Notes: generated by a model not told the origin, from the sequence alone. Shown: positions 12,271 through 24,886, numbered from the stretch's first letter. The stretch is 64,000 nt of DNA from Chamaecrista fasciculata (GCA_003254925.1 QANZ01023827.1:321326-385325); one strand, 5' to 3'. Numbers and translations: made by a program.

Positions 12271-14988
12271 CTATTGCTTCTCCTTATCTTGAGTTGCATA
12301 AGCTTCCAATGTTGATTTCAATTTTGAATATTTCAGGTGTTTATCACTAGAAGTGAAAACATCAAATGCAACTTCTTTTTCTGCTGCCATCTTCTTCAGA
12401 GAATATTCAATGCCATTGTAATCCAAATCATTTAACATTACGGGCATTCGCATGCTACCATCCTTGCCAAATGTTCCTCCCATTTCTTTATCAAACTTTT
12501 GTCCAGAGCTTATAAAGCCTCTTTCAAGATCTGAAGGAACAATTGCAGAGTGTTCTTCCTCAACAACCCACTCTCTGAAATTGACCAATGAAGATGGGAT
12601 CTTAGAGCAAGAAAGTTCACTGAAGTTCGCCATCATTCCCTTGGTAAATGGGTTTTCCTTCTTCTCATAGCGGTAACGGAAATTCTCATAAGTTGTCTAT
12701 GAAAAAAAGCACAATCAAACGTGAGTGTCTATACTATAAGATGAAACTGTAGCTTATGGAAAAAAATAATTGTATTGAGAGGAGTGATAGAGTACCTGGT
12801 TTGTAGAAATCAAGTAAAGATGGAAAACTGTTAGCCCACCCACAAACCAGACGATTATGAAGCAATATACAATGAGAATAACTGATGTAACATCTCGTGA
12901 CATGTTGAACCACAAGCTGCCTTTTTGCTGAAGAAGATTAGCCCAAGAAAATGAAAACACATATATACACAACAAGGTTGATGATGAAATGAACATTATG
13001 AAGAATGGATAGTTACGCTGCAAGAACAAGCACAAGAAAGAGTTGTTAACTGCTAAGTTTTGCTAAAGGGAGTAGTCTATTGGAGAATGAAAGATAATAG
13101 ACACCTTAAACAGAAAGGGACAAATTAGATAATAGAAGTAAATATCTCAGGGACCAACCTTTACCTGAGGGCAAGGCAACTTCTGATCCCATAAGTTTGA
13201 TTTCTAAGAGTTGGAAGGAGGCGGTTTCAGATAACTTACCAATCCAATGCATTGACCAACCCATGGGCAATGGTGATCAAACTTCTGGACACAGTTGTTG
13301 CAGACTGAGCAATGTGAAGCACGCGGTGGACGAAAGAGCAAGCAAGTCTCACAGAACTTAACTTTTACTGTATGGCCATTGATCTTTACATCCTTCACTT
13401 TAGGTAATTTCACACTCACATTTCTGTTGTTTACCCACTCTGAATTTGCATTTGTGTCAACTCCCTCGTCCTCTTCAGGTTGCGTTCTCCTGGGGATAAT
13501 TCCTGGATCTCTACCAGATGTCAAGAAGAGAAAAGTAAAGGCCTGGATGCATCAATCATCAACAAGTCAGATTTAAATAACGTGGACAAGCCAATTCACT
13601 CACTACTGCTAAGGAAACTTTACAAACCAAAATTGTGAGGGTCGCTCCACCAGAAAGTACAGGATAGGAGAAGAGAGGATTGTTCCCTTTTATTGTAAAA
13701 AGCATTTTCACGCAGAATGTTATTGCAGGACATCCAATCAGGAATGATGTCAAATAAAGAGATGATGCGTCGTGACCCAAAACTACTCTACCACCAAACA
13801 GAAATTTCTGACATGATATAAAGAAGCTTCATAAGAAATTATTCTTTAGGATAGCTTATCTGTTTTCTTAATAATAATAAATTCTGTAAAGTAGATTCTA
13901 TAATAACAATTCAATCATTTATCCTTCAGAAGTAGCTTGTTATCTCATTATCAAATGACCATTCTAAAGATAAAGCCAAAAAAAAATAAATAAACAAATA
14001 AACCAAGAAGTTTGGAAGGATGACAAAAACAAGGATAGTACTTTCACTAGTTTGGATTGAAAAATTAGTGTATGGTCAGTTAACGACTTTATTTTTCCCT
14101 ACGTCAGTGCAAAGCTCTCAGTATCAAATTTTCTTCTACTTTGTTCAGGAACACTAGACTACTAATAAAAGCATCATCGGCCAGTAGCCCAGTATTATTC
14201 CTGACCAAGCAAGTATTATTGAAATGGTGCTTAGAACACTAAAACTGACAGATATTGGTTGTCTCACATGACTAACATCAGTTTTTCTGAATATTTTGTA
14301 CTCCCTTTCCCAAAGTCCTAAATTATATAACGAGCCACAGTAAGAATTTTCAATTTTATTATACAAAAGAATTCCCATAGGTATAGTTCATTGAGATTCT
14401 TATCGTTAATACAGAGAAAATCTCCAACCTAGTAGCATCTTATATGCTGAAAATGTTTTTTTTCCTGCTTAATGTTACATCAAAATATCAAATGCCTTAA
14501 AGAATTGAAGTCAGCTTTAGAAGTCCAACTTTCTTCTGTCCTGCTACTATCACATACACCAAAACATAACCTAATACCATTTAAGTCTTAAGTAGTTATT
14601 TAATATCATGTAACCTCAACTCCTACCGCACCTTCCACTCTATAGCAAATCTAGTTTAGCACAATTCTATCCTCGATTGTTGAACAAACAAAGGGTAACA
14701 AATATTTCTATCTGCATTTTTCAAAGCACATATCAAATATAACGTAGCATCAATATCCTTCACAAATCTCATCAAAAGGGTAACAACCTGTTATTTGATT
14801 GGTCCTGTTTTCTTCAGAATAAACATTTTACAACTTCGAAGAAAGAAATAAGGCAAAGGAATACCAAAAAGGGCGAAAGACATAATGAAAGGAAATGCTA
14901 GAGAGAGAGAGAGAAATACATTGTTTCCCTTCCAAGATTGGTAAAGCCTTATTCGATTGGTTTTGTTAGGTTCCACAGAGACGGCCAT
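12271..14988 (-). CDS. DHHC-type protein S-acyltransferase (palmitoyltransferase), PAT gene 2
   Basis: This is a five-exon gene. Exons are 14988-14920, 13807-13628, 13542-13240, 13017-12796 and 12696-12271. All introns are phase 0 with GT-AG ends, and the total is 399 aa. The order of parts is MAVSVEP...[23 protein letters not shown], two membrane helices, [12 protein letters not shown], a Cys-rich domain with DHHC at residues 172-175, two helices ([10 protein letters not shown]), the TTYENFRY motif, and a polar tail shorter than in PAT1. It is most like Arabidopsis PAT03/PAT04. Exons 2 to 4 are nearly the same length as in PAT1, so the pair arose by tandem duplication and the C-terminal tails have diverged most. 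It is an integral membrane enzyme, probably of endomembranes or plasma membrane; the substrate cannot be inferred from sequence. Confidence 0.93.
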
Positions 14989-17900
14989 GGAATTATTATA
15001 ATGGATGATGCTGATGATCGATCAAAAATGGGTGTTGCTTCTGGAAATTGGAATGATCTCCTTTATTCGCCGAAAAACCCTATGGGTAAGCGAATGAAAT
15101 GAGATCAATTGGCAGTGCTTGGGAGATTTTCCCTTCTTACATCACATTCCTAATTCCTAAAAATCATAATCCTATCTTCTCTATCTTCTCTCTTCATCCT
15201 CTCCAACAAACCACCACTCCTGTAACTATCTTAAAATTCCACCGGCCATTTCGCGGGCACAACTATTTTTGAAAAATCTCATTACAACAAAAAATTATCC
15301 TTATGAATATGTACATATAAAAATTAGATCAAAACCTCATTTTGGTCCTCAAACTATGAAGTCAATTTCATTTTGATCCTAAAACTATCTTTTGTTCCTT
15401 TTAGTCCTAAAATGAGATCTCCTCTAATATATGTCAATGTCATTATTTCTAATATGTGCATTTGAAATTAATCATTTTTCTTTTATATGTGTCATAATAA
15501 GCAAATTGAAAAAGAGAAAAAAAAATTCATTCTTAATTAAAAATTGAAAACAAATTTATAATTGATTTTTCTTTCAAATAGTAAATTTTTCCTTCTCTCT
15601 TTGTCAACTCACTCATTTATGACATATATATGAGAAAGAAATTGTTCATCCCAACTATTCAAGTTAAAAACAATGACAAAAACTAAAGTAGATCACACTT
15701 TGGAATCAAAATAGAACAAATGTGAAAGTTTGAAAACCGAAACTAAACGAAAAATAAATTTAGGACCAAATTGAAACTAACCCTATTATTTAAGGATTGA
15801 AATGAATATTTGACCCAAAAATTATTATTTGTAGAGTAAACATATAATTTAATCCTAAAAGGTACAAATTAATTCTTTTAGAAAAATAAAATAAAATAAA
15901 CATCCATTCTATTATATGTAAAGATATTAGGTTGTAAAGAATTTGAGCTGTAAAATAGGTCATTGGAATAACAAATGATAATCTAAAATGTTTTTCCATA
16001 GAATAATTTTCAACACTACTTTGAAATCCATGTCAAGTACACTACAAATGACATGAGAGAAGAAAAACATCCTAATTAACAGAGAAAATGAAACAGAACT
16101 ACACAAAATCTGTCTTGGTAGCTTATTTTTACACCATCATCATGATCATCCTTGGGCCAATTCACAGGAGATGGCAAGAGCAAAAGCCAAAAAGTTCATA
16201 AGCTATCTGCTAGTTGACTTACATCCTTCTTCTAAACTAAACAGCATTACATAAGATTTTAGAACATATATATATATATATATATATAAATATTTGCTGC
16301 ATTTAACGAAGAGTCAGCTCCATTCCATGTTCCATCCTACTGCTAGTTTCTGCCATAGCAGCAAAATCTGAGAAACAAGACAATGGCATAAGATAATGCA
16401 TAAACAAGTTTCATATTAAAGCAAACGTGTCTTTTTCAACCCAAAATTTTAGGGTCAGTTATGATTTTTAGCTAAATTTTGTGACAAGTTTCACATTATT
16501 TTGATCTTAAATGATTGGAGTAGACTATCAATTTAGTCCCTGAAAATTCATGAAGCCTTGAAATGCCTCCAAAGACTGAGTTGTATAGCGATGAAGTGTT
16601 CATAGAAGGACTAATTTGCAATGAGTCATGAATTTTTAAGAACTAAATCAAACATTTCAAAAAATCATGGACTAAAATGATAATGCCCATATAATCTAAG
16701 GACTAAAGTGTTAGTTTAGTCTAAATGTTTGGGCCAAATTTCATTTTAGTCTTGAATGTTTCATTTATTTTGAAAAAAATTAGAAACCCAAAATTACTAC
16801 CCTGTTACGAATAAGCATTAATTATGGCATGAAATATTGACTCCTTACTCTTATACTTAAACAGGCTAACATTTACCATGAAGACTAACAAAACATACAA
16901 GCTCAGAAAAAGGGATTAGAGATTGTTGAATTGTTGTTGATTTTGGTTTACAAGTTTTTGATTTGAAGTTGTTTACTACTCCTTAAGATGAACTCTAATC
17001 AAGTTAACTGTAAGTGCATACAGATCGGCGTTTCCTGTCATATTTAATGATTAATTTTTAATACAATTGAAGTTTAGGATCCTTCTGAAACGTTAAGAAA
17101 AGAGAGGGTTTTTCAATTATAAATTAAACACTTATGACTAAAATATGGTTGTAACCTAGAATTAATTAACTGAATCATCGAATTACTATTATTAGAAGAT
17201 GCAAACATTAATATAAAAATAAGGTAAATGAATTATTATTCCCGTGGCAGTTATGACACAGTAATTTCTTTGGAGGAAGGAAAATTGATAAATAAATGCT
17301 GATTTTATGCATGGATCATAATATTAGGCCAATCATTAAAATAATAAGGTCACATAATCAATAAATCAGATTTTTCTTGTTGTTTCTTTAGATGACAGTT
17401 ACAATTAGGAAAATATTCAAAAATTTTATAAACATTCATAACTAAATTGAAAATAATCCCAGATAAACCAAAAATGTACTTCTACCTTGATCTAAGTTTT
17501 GATAAAATGGCAATACCATGCTATTTCTAAATCACCAAAAACAAATACTCTTCACTACCATATCACCTATTTGATTAATGCAATAACAAGAGTATCATTT
17601 TGTTTTGGAAGCTATAACATATCCATTTAAAAAATATTTACCGATGAACCTTCAACAATAGACTTTATGTCGACAGAAATATGACATTCTAATGATTTTG
17701 ATGGGGCTGTAAATTGATACATACCACTTCTGTAAAATATTGAGCCAAGTATCACCACATGTAAGACAAGAAAAGAAGCAAATAAGATTATTTCCCTTCT
17801 CAGACAAAAGTGTTCGACATTAGCTACAAAATTATTATATTTCCATAGACCTAAAGTGATATTAATTGAATAATCAGTGTGAAATTGCAAGGTGAACACA

Positions 17901-18147
17901 GAACAGGACAAATCCACTTACAGAACAGGAGCCAAAAAATGACAAGATCACAGAAAGCAGCCAAAAAACTTGAACACAGAACAAAAGCCAAGAAATCAAA
18001 GAACTCGGTTCACTGACATAATTACTTTATCATTGATCACGAAAAGAATGCACAAAAAATAAACAAATTCACAAGGGAAGCTGGAAACTGACCTTTGCCA
18101 AAAGTCTAACCACTTAGAGTCCACCCAATCAAGAACCGAGTGGATGA
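14989..18147. other. Intergenic region between PAT2 and the SUVH gene
   Basis: No supported coding sequence is seen. The first 250 bases probably include the PAT2 5'UTR and promoter (CT-rich). At about 15340-15790 a loose inverted-repeat element carries 'TTTTGGTCCTCAAAC' at one end and 'AGGACCAAATTGAAAC' at the other. At 16266-16288 there is an (AT)n tract. At about 16440-16760 there is another stretch with 'TTAGTCCC' and 'GGACTAAA' phrases. The remainder is AT-rich spacer. Confidence 0.35.
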
Positions 18148-20262
18148 TTAACAAAAGTAATCCCTACATTTCACCGATCCACATAAGCATTTCTTTTTTC
18201 TCTGGCCTGCTTTCAGAGGAAGAACTATTCCATAATCATAAGTCAACTCAGTCATCGGAGGGATATGCTTAACTGCATGGAAAGCAATGTGGAGATCCGA
18301 CTCGGTTTTGTTTTCGCGCACCACAGGGCGCCAAAATACATTAGGAGAGCAGCTGTGGTTCATAAACCGAGCAACATTCCCTTCGTTTTTCGCTGTTATG
18401 TAAAGGGGATATGGGATCTTCGGAGCTTCAGTATCACTGGAAAAAATTTCTAGTTGCTGATAAATGCGGGTAGAATCAAATATGTAATCATCTTCATTTT
18501 CACCACCAAGCTCCTCCATTCTAGCATTATCTATGACTTCCCCTGCATACTCACATATAAAAGCTCCGGCACGAATTGGATCCCAAGATCGTAGTCCCCA
18601 CCCTTTATTCTTTGTTTTAAACACCTCCAATCGGATTTTCAAGCCACCTTGAGTAATTCTATTTTTACAATTAGGGGGGCACTGACAGGACGGACCACAC
18701 TCGTATACGACAGATTTCAAGTCCAAGAGCACCCCATTCACAGAATACGGCAGATAACCTCCATTCTTTTGAATGCAAGAACAGTTATAGTTGCCGGGAA
18801 GGCATCCACCGACACAGTTACATCCGGCAGAAGAATGTAAGGAATTTGTCGGCTTCAAACTCTTGAGAGTAGGACAGTAGGTGAAATATGCAGGACCCTT
18901 CTCATTATCAACATCGTTTGCAAGACAAACAGGAACTTTTTCTGCTCCAGAAGTAAGATCAGGCAATATAAGCCCAACTCTTGAAGTAGCCTTATCAGTC
19001 CATTGTTGAATGGATTTCCATGTCATGTAGGCTTCCGGCTGTCCGGGCAACCTGACTAGTTTATATTTAAATATATTGAAACCAGTTTTTCCTTTATCTA
19101 CCCACGACTCCTGGATCTTGTAAAGGCCATCATAGACATATATCTTCCCACCAGGAGTTGCCATGTCCCGAATACCTCTGATTACCCTCACTTCATTTCC
19201 CCGGTGAAGGGTCTTTTCCAACGCAAGATTACCCCTTTCAAGCTTTTGATCACTCGCTCCCTTCGCCCCACCTTGACCGCTGTAAATCAGAACATCTCCA
19301 TCCTCAGCATTATCTTCATACCCTCCAGACGAAACAATACTTACAGCCAACGGCTCTTCTTCTTGACTGAATTTGACACCGAGGTAATCAATTCCAGACA
19401 TGGACGGCGAATGCAATCCCACCACACACAGTTCCATCCTATAAAAGAAAATGTCGCCAATTTCAACCCCGGGAACAACGCCTATTCGTTTCTTGCCATT
19501 TGTCCGAATTCCTTTACTCAACAAAATTGTACCTGTCCTCAAATCAGGCCGCCTAGCCACTCCCGGATTCCCTTCTTTTAAATCTTCAATCTGCGAGATC
19601 TTTCTTCTCAGCACTTCGAATATCATAAGTGTATATGAAACTGAGTCTCTGCTGCCATCAGGCTGATTCAAGAGATCGAAAATCGCAGGGTTAATTGATT
19701 TGAGAGTATCATTAGCAACTGTATCCACGTCAGCCTCAGCCGATGCAGAACTCTGCTTTCCCTTTTTCTTCTTGGGCCTTAACCGTTCCCCCCTACTTCC
19801 TTCTTCCACATCATTTTCATTCACCTCAAAATTGATTTGATTTTGACTATTATAGCCATCGTCATCCGTCAACCTCCTACTACTTCTTCGTGAAGACGAC
19901 CCTGTGGCTCCATTAGCAGTAGTAGCCTTAGCTCTTGGCGTTGGTGTCCTAAATGAATTAATTGGAACTGCAGCAACACCAGCTGGGGCTTGAAGGTTTT
20001 GCTGAAGGTTTTGCTGTTCGGAAAGCCTTTGGGACTCGGGCGAGAAGAAGAACGGGTAGAATGGCGAAACCCCAGGCGGGAAAGGGCCGTTTGGAGAGAC
20101 CGAGACAAATGGAGCTCCACCTTGAGCATTTGAAGATGAGCCAGCATTTGATGATAAAGGGAATAGAGGAACAAGGGTTCTCAATGGCTTGACATTCAAA
20201 ACCCTAGACTTATCAAAGGAACCATGTGCAGGAACAGAGTCTTGAGCCATACTGTGATCCAT
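18148..20262 (-). CDS. SUVH3/SUVH1-like: SUVH1/SUVH3-type histone-lysine N-methyltransferase (H3K9) family protein
   Basis: This is a single uninterrupted frame of 704 aa. The N-terminal part (1-230) is Pro/Ser-rich and disordered, with a basic RLRPKKKKGK stretch near 161-170 that could be a nuclear signal. A YDG/SRA methyl-DNA-binding domain spans about 236-410 (GVVPGVEIGD, IRG...GGKIYVYDGLYKI). A pre-SET Cys cluster follows at about 480-535. The SET domain is at about 545-680, with RFMNHSCSPN at 632-641 and ELTYDYG near 672. A post-SET CxCxxxxCxxxxC ends the protein (CLCGSVKCRDYFC). An intronless CDS with a 5'UTR intron fits the SUVH1/3 clade. These proteins bind methylated DNA; in Arabidopsis SUVH1 and SUVH3 promote expression of nearby genes together with DNAJ proteins (established knowledge). 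All SET signature residues I can see are present. Confidence 0.96.
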   Translation of the reverse strand: MDHSMAQDSVPAHGSFDKSRVLNVKPLRTLVPLFPLSSNAGSSSNAQGGAPFVSVSPNGPFPPGVSPFYPFFFSPESQRLSEQQNLQQNLQAPAGVAAVPINSFRTPTPRAKATTANGATGSSSRRSSRRLTDDDGYNSQNQINFEVNENDVEEGSRGERLRPKKKKGKQSSASAEADVDTVANDTLKSINPAIFDLLNQPDGSRDSVSYTLMIFEVLRRKISQIEDLKEGNPGVARRPDLRTGTILLSKGIRTNGKKRIGVVPGVEIGDIFFYRMELCVVGLHSPSMSGIDYLGVKFSQEEEPLAVSIVSSGGYEDNAEDGDVLIYSGQGGAKGASDQKLERGNLALEKTLHRGNEVRVIRGIRDMATPGGKIYVYDGLYKIQESWVDKGKTGFNIFKYKLVRLPGQPEAYMTWKSIQQWTDKATSRVGLILPDLTSGAEKVPVCLANDVDNEKGPAYFTYCPTLKSLKPTNSLHSSAGCNCVGGCLPGNYNCSCIQKNGGYLPYSVNGVLLDLKSVVYECGPSCQCPPNCKNRITQGGLKIRLEVFKTKNKGWGLRSWDPIRAGAFICEYAGEVIDNARMEELGGENEDDYIFDSTRIYQQLEIFSSDTEAPKIPYPLYITAKNEGNVARFMNHSCSPNVFWRPVVRENKTESDLHIAFHAVKHIPPMTELTYDYGIVLPLKAGQRKKKCLCGSVKCRDYFC

Positions 20263-20357
20263 TTATACTTAAAGTTTGAAGCTTTACAGTTAAACACTTC
20301 TTCAAGAGAAAATCTTAGCAGGTTTCAATATTCAATCATCTCTCTCTCCACAAAAAC

Positions 20358-20819
20358 CTGTTTTAAAAACAAAAACAGAACTCAAAACTAAAGCCAATTG
20401 ACAGCAATATTAGATTAATTACACACACGAAAGCTTAACGTTACAATTTTTCAAGTCAACACTAGCATAAAACACATTTCCTGAAACATGCAAAGAACAA
20501 ATAAAACCAACAAATAGACGCCCAAAAAAAGTAGTTATAAAATCAGAAAGACATGCTACAGTACCATACGCAGGAAATGAACCATAATTTTTTTTCTCAA
20601 CAAGATAAAACCAAGTGAATAAACTAAAACCAAAAACACAAGATTCATTTCTCAAAATTCTGAAATAGAAAAGAAGATGAAGATGAAGACACCCCTGAAG
20701 TACAGATCCGAGGGTGAGAAAAGGGTACAAGATCAAATCGAGGGTAATAGTTGAAACTCGAAAAAATTGGTGGAAGTAATACATAATTTGACCCACATAA
20801 TGAAAGAAAACGACCATAC
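20358..20819 (-). other. Predicted 5'UTR intron of the SUVH gene
   Basis: On the minus strand a donor (CATTTCAG|GTATGG) at 20819 and an acceptor (AAAACAG|GTTTTTG) at 20358 bound a 462-bp intron just upstream of the start codon. Splice signals were read by eye. A non-coding first exon would lie upstream of 20820. Confidence 0.6.
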
Positions 20820-21592
20820 CTGAAATGGGTTTTGCAGATTTAAGTGAGTTTGTGAGCTTGAGTTTGAAGTTGAAACTCAAAGGAAAGTCCTTTTTCCTAA
20901 ACCAAAGCTTCTGTGTTGTTTTGAGAAGAGAGAAAGAAAGAGAGAGCGAGGATTTTGCTTACTATGTCTTTATGGGATTCGTGAAATAATCAGATGGTTC
21001 GCAGAGTACGTGTCTGACTTCCTCAAGTTCTTGCAACTTCTACGTGGCAATATGTTATAGGAGGAGAAGACATAGTTTGAAGATCGAGTTTGGTTTGTTA
21101 CTTTGGGTGTTGAAACTGGAACGTTGATACAGATAGAGAAGTGGACGGTTAGGATCTTCAGATCATGTAATAACTTTGGGCAGGAGATATTTGTCTAAAA
21201 AAAGCTGGGAAAAAAAGGAATATAATCATCACTAATCAATTCAGTTTATTAGTAAAATGGTATTTTATTTTTGTTTCTTAATAATCGGATCAATAATAAA
21301 TTTTAATATGGTTTTAAAACTGTATTTAAATTTAGATAAAAACATATTTTTTTTAACTTTACATCAATTTTTAATTTTTTTCAAAAAAAACTTGTTTACG
21401 GTTAATTTTATCTCTAAATTTTTATATTTTAATCAACTTATTATTTTTCTATCTTCATCTAATAAATTATTATATTATATGATTTATTTCTATTAAATAA
21501 CTCTAAATCGTAGATTATCACTAGTTCCTAGTATTAATTTTACATATAGTATGTATATTAAGTTATTAATTTTATTTGAGGACTGCCTAATT

Positions 21593-23169
21593 TTTTTTAT
21601 TAATGATAAAAAACGATACAAGGAAGAAAAAACGGTACAAAGAGAAAAATAACAACAAACAACAAACAAACAAAGCAAAAACAAGAACAATAATTAACCA
21701 TATTTAGCATGTCAGCTATGGTTGTGGATCCTCTATCGTAAAATTTTCATGTTGTGCCTGTTGTACCGAGAATCCACACCATTCATTAAATCTAACAATT
21801 CACATTATGCCACGTGTCTTCTCTTGTTTTTCTAAATTTGCACCCAATTTTTTCCTCCCTCAAAGTCGTCGTCGGTGAGCTTCCTTTAAAAGATTGGCCA
21901 ACAGCATCGCTGTCGATGAGGGTGGAGTCGTCAAAGCCATTAGTGCCCGTCACAACGACAACCCCGTGGTTGTGAGCCCGAGCCTAAACTCCACCGCTAA
22001 CGTCGGTGTCGAGAGGTGTTCCACCGCCATTTTTAACGTCTTTGAGGAGCTAACCAAGTGCGTGTGACTCATTTGAGATGTTGAAGCTCCATTGGACTCA
22101 AACAAGGCACCAGTGTTCAAAAAGAGCCACTAAAATCGATGGCAAAACACCTCTTGATGCCGACATTGGCGACGACATTCATCCTCGGGCTCACGGCAAC
22201 GAGGTCATTGATGAGCTTTTGTGGCTTCAACGACTCCACCCTCATTGACGGCGATGTCGTCGGCCAATCTCTCAAAGGAAGCGTCACTCAACAACGGCGA
22301 TTTGGAGGAGAAAAAAAATTATCGACGGCAACACCATGGCAAATCTTTAAAGGAAAGTCAACGGCAGCGAGGTGGAGGAGAAAAAAATTGGGTACAAACT
22401 TAGGAAAATAAGAGAAGACACGTGGCATAATGTGAATTGTTAGATTTGATGAATGGTGCATGAAAACTTACGGTAGAAGATCCACAACCGTCAACTACTG
22501 TGTGGCTCTGACCAGGTCTGTCCACCTTGGAGAAAGAGGTTACGACAAGCAAAAATATGGTTGATAATCCGACGAGAGGTATCCTGAGGTTAATTTGATC
22601 GTGGCAATGGATACCATGCCAGAATGAGCGATTCCTCTCTTGCCAAAGAGTGTCTAATGTGACTAAGATTGAAATCCAGGAGCTGGTGAAGCGCTCCTTG
22701 TTGGTTTTGTACTTCCATAGCCACATAGTAATCCAGAATTTGATATTGTGAGAATGTTGAGGGGTTAAACCAATATGAAGACCGAACCAAACAACCCTAG
22801 CCAAGTGATAGTGGAGGAAGAGAGGATCAGCCGATTCTGGATCATCGCCACAAAAGATGCAAGGATGAGAAAGACCAATATGGTGTCGCTGCAAACTGAG
22901 AGAGGTAGGCACCGCTTCATGGTAAAGCTTCCAAGCAAACAAGAGAATCTGAGGTTGAACTTTCGTCCTCCAGAAATCTTTCCAAGGGAACACAATTGGA
23001 GAGAGTTGGTTACCTTGGTCTTGGTGACTACCACCGTACAGGAGGGAAAAACCATCAGTTGTCGTGTAGGTTTCAGAGGCAACATCATTCCAAATAAAAG
23101 TATCAGGACAATTAGGAATAGGATGGGGAGTGCGGCTGATTATGTCAAGGTCTGCGAAGCTTGGACCAA
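21593..23169 (-). mobile_element. 5'-truncated LINE (L1-type) retrotransposon, interrupted by another element
   Basis: The 12-bp sequence GACTGCCTAATT flanks the segment at 21581-21592 and 23170-23181. On the minus strand the element ends in an A-rich tail (the plus-strand T run from 21591). Its coding part (about 23160 to 22500, with stops) reads as the zinc-binding region that follows reverse transcriptase in plant LINEs: FPWKDFWRTKVQPQILLFAWKLYHEAVPT, with CIFCGDDPESADPLFLHY and VWFGLHIG nearby. The N-terminal reverse transcriptase is absent, as expected for 5' truncation. A MULE-like element at 21720-22489 splits the 3' part. Removing it and its duplication leaves about 0.8 kb of LINE. 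Confidence 0.8.
21720..22489. mobile_element. Fold-back MULE-like element nested in the LINE
   Basis: This 770-bp element begins GGTTGTGGATCCTCTA and ends with the inverted counterpart GATCCACAACC. Each arm carries the phrase ATTATGCCACGTGTCTTCTC in inverted orientation. Pairing extends almost to the centre near 22085, with one extra tandem block of about 75 bp in the right arm. The flanking 9-mers GTCAGCTAT (21711-21719) and GTCAACTAC (22490-22498) differ only by two transitions, consistent with an aged 9-bp MULE target duplication. The interior is GC-rich but encodes nothing I recognise. Confidence 0.65.
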
Positions 23170-23217
23170 GACTGCCTAATTAGATCTAGCTAGTGTCAAG
23201 TATCATTTATCAGTTAA

Positions 23218-24490
23218 GGGTGTGTTTGGGATTCAATTATAATGTCATTACAAATTTATTATCTCCATTTTCAATACATAACTTGAGTTACAGTGCAAAA
23301 AAGCTGTTTGTTTACCAATTAAAAACTCATTACAAAAATATTATTTCATTACAACATCATTTCATTACATTTTTATACCCAATTACTAACATACCCCTAT
23401 TAAAATACCTATAATTACCTATACTTTAATACAAATCTAAAAAAACTATTTGGCAAAATGGTAATTTTCAATACCCTCATTTATTACACTTACAATTTTC
23501 TCTCTCCATTTATCATTTCTTACTATTTTTTTTTCTTTTTTCTTACTCATACTCCCTCTCTCTCATATATATATATATAGTGTATATATATACATAATAA
23601 TAATAATAATAATATATAAATATTTTTTAGAGTGCAACAATTGAAAAACAAAATTCAAAAAATTATATAGTTCATACCCCAAAAATATACATTTTGGTCA
23701 TTTCTCTAGTATATATATGGTAATATTTTTTGTAGTATCAAAATTTAAAAATAAAATTAAAAAACAATAATCTTTCAAATAAATTATTATTTTTTCATGT
23801 AATTATCTTATTTTTTTATGTACGGTATACTGTTGAAATTATTTATCAAATTCTGCATAATAATTTGTTGTTAGTTGAAGATAAATTATTTGGTCCATGA
23901 ATTTGTAAAGATTATTCTATTTTGGTCCCAGAATATATTTTTTGGTCATTGAATTTGAGAAAGAGATCGAATCTTTGATGAATGTGATTTTTTATAGGCC
24001 GAGACAACATTTCACTTCGTAAGGACCGGTTCGTTGAATCGATATAAAATCATGGACCAAATAGAAGGTTTTTAAAATTTCCATGTTATTTACATTTTGG
24101 TCCTTTTCATTTCATTACATAAAGCAACTCCAACCTTCATTACAAATATTCACCTTTAGCACACATTCCAAGACAATTTCATTACCATTTCATTTCATAA
24201 CAACCCCAACCAAAAGTCAAAACATCATTTCATTATCTCCAATTTATTCCATTATCAACTACCAATTTTACCCCTATACAATTTTCAAAAACCCATATAA
24301 TTATTTCAACCAACCACAATCATTACATACCTTTTTACATAATTTCACACCCTATTTTTTTCATTACATCTAAAACAATCCAAACATCATTTTACATTCC
24401 ATTTTCATTACATAATTCTCTCATTATCATTTCATTACATGAAATCATCATTTCATTACATACTATTATACTAATATCCCAAACACACCC
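23218..24490. mobile_element. PIF/Harbinger-like non-autonomous element with TAA duplication
   Basis: The termini are perfect 15-bp inverted repeats (GGGTGTGTTTGGGAT at 23218-23232 and its complement at 24476-24490). Each is bordered by TAA (23215-23217 and 24491-24493), the three-base TWA target duplication of PIF/Harbinger. Subterminal regions are full of CATTACA phrases. The element is 1273 bp with no transposase frame. It sits only 36 bp from the LINE target duplication. Confidence 0.7.
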
Positions 24491-24886
24491 TAAATCTGCT
24501 AGCTCATTCGAGAAAAAAGCACAACTTGCAATAACTCAACTATCAATAGTCTTATCTTACTAATAGTTTGATACCAGCTAATCTGACTTTTTTATATTAT
24601 ATTTATATTTATATTGTTTTATATTTTAATCAATAGTAATTTATTTTCAATGGTATATTTGTTTATGTGCAAAAAATTGAGTGCCGCAAGCACAACTCGT
24701 TGTAAGTTTCTTCTCATTCTTTCATTTTTCTCTTTTTCGACAATTCATCAATTTTGACAAATTTTATTTCAATAAAATAAGAACAAAAACAAGATAAAAA
24801 TTGATAATATGCAAATTTTTTAAATGAAATTAAAAATTGATATAAAATTTAAGGACAAAAAGGTGCTTTTGCCTAATAAATTTTAA

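Noticed and set aside
19204-19581. Frames of 60-125 codons on the plus strand across the SUVH gene
   Set aside because: Antisense shadows of a conserved 704-codon gene.
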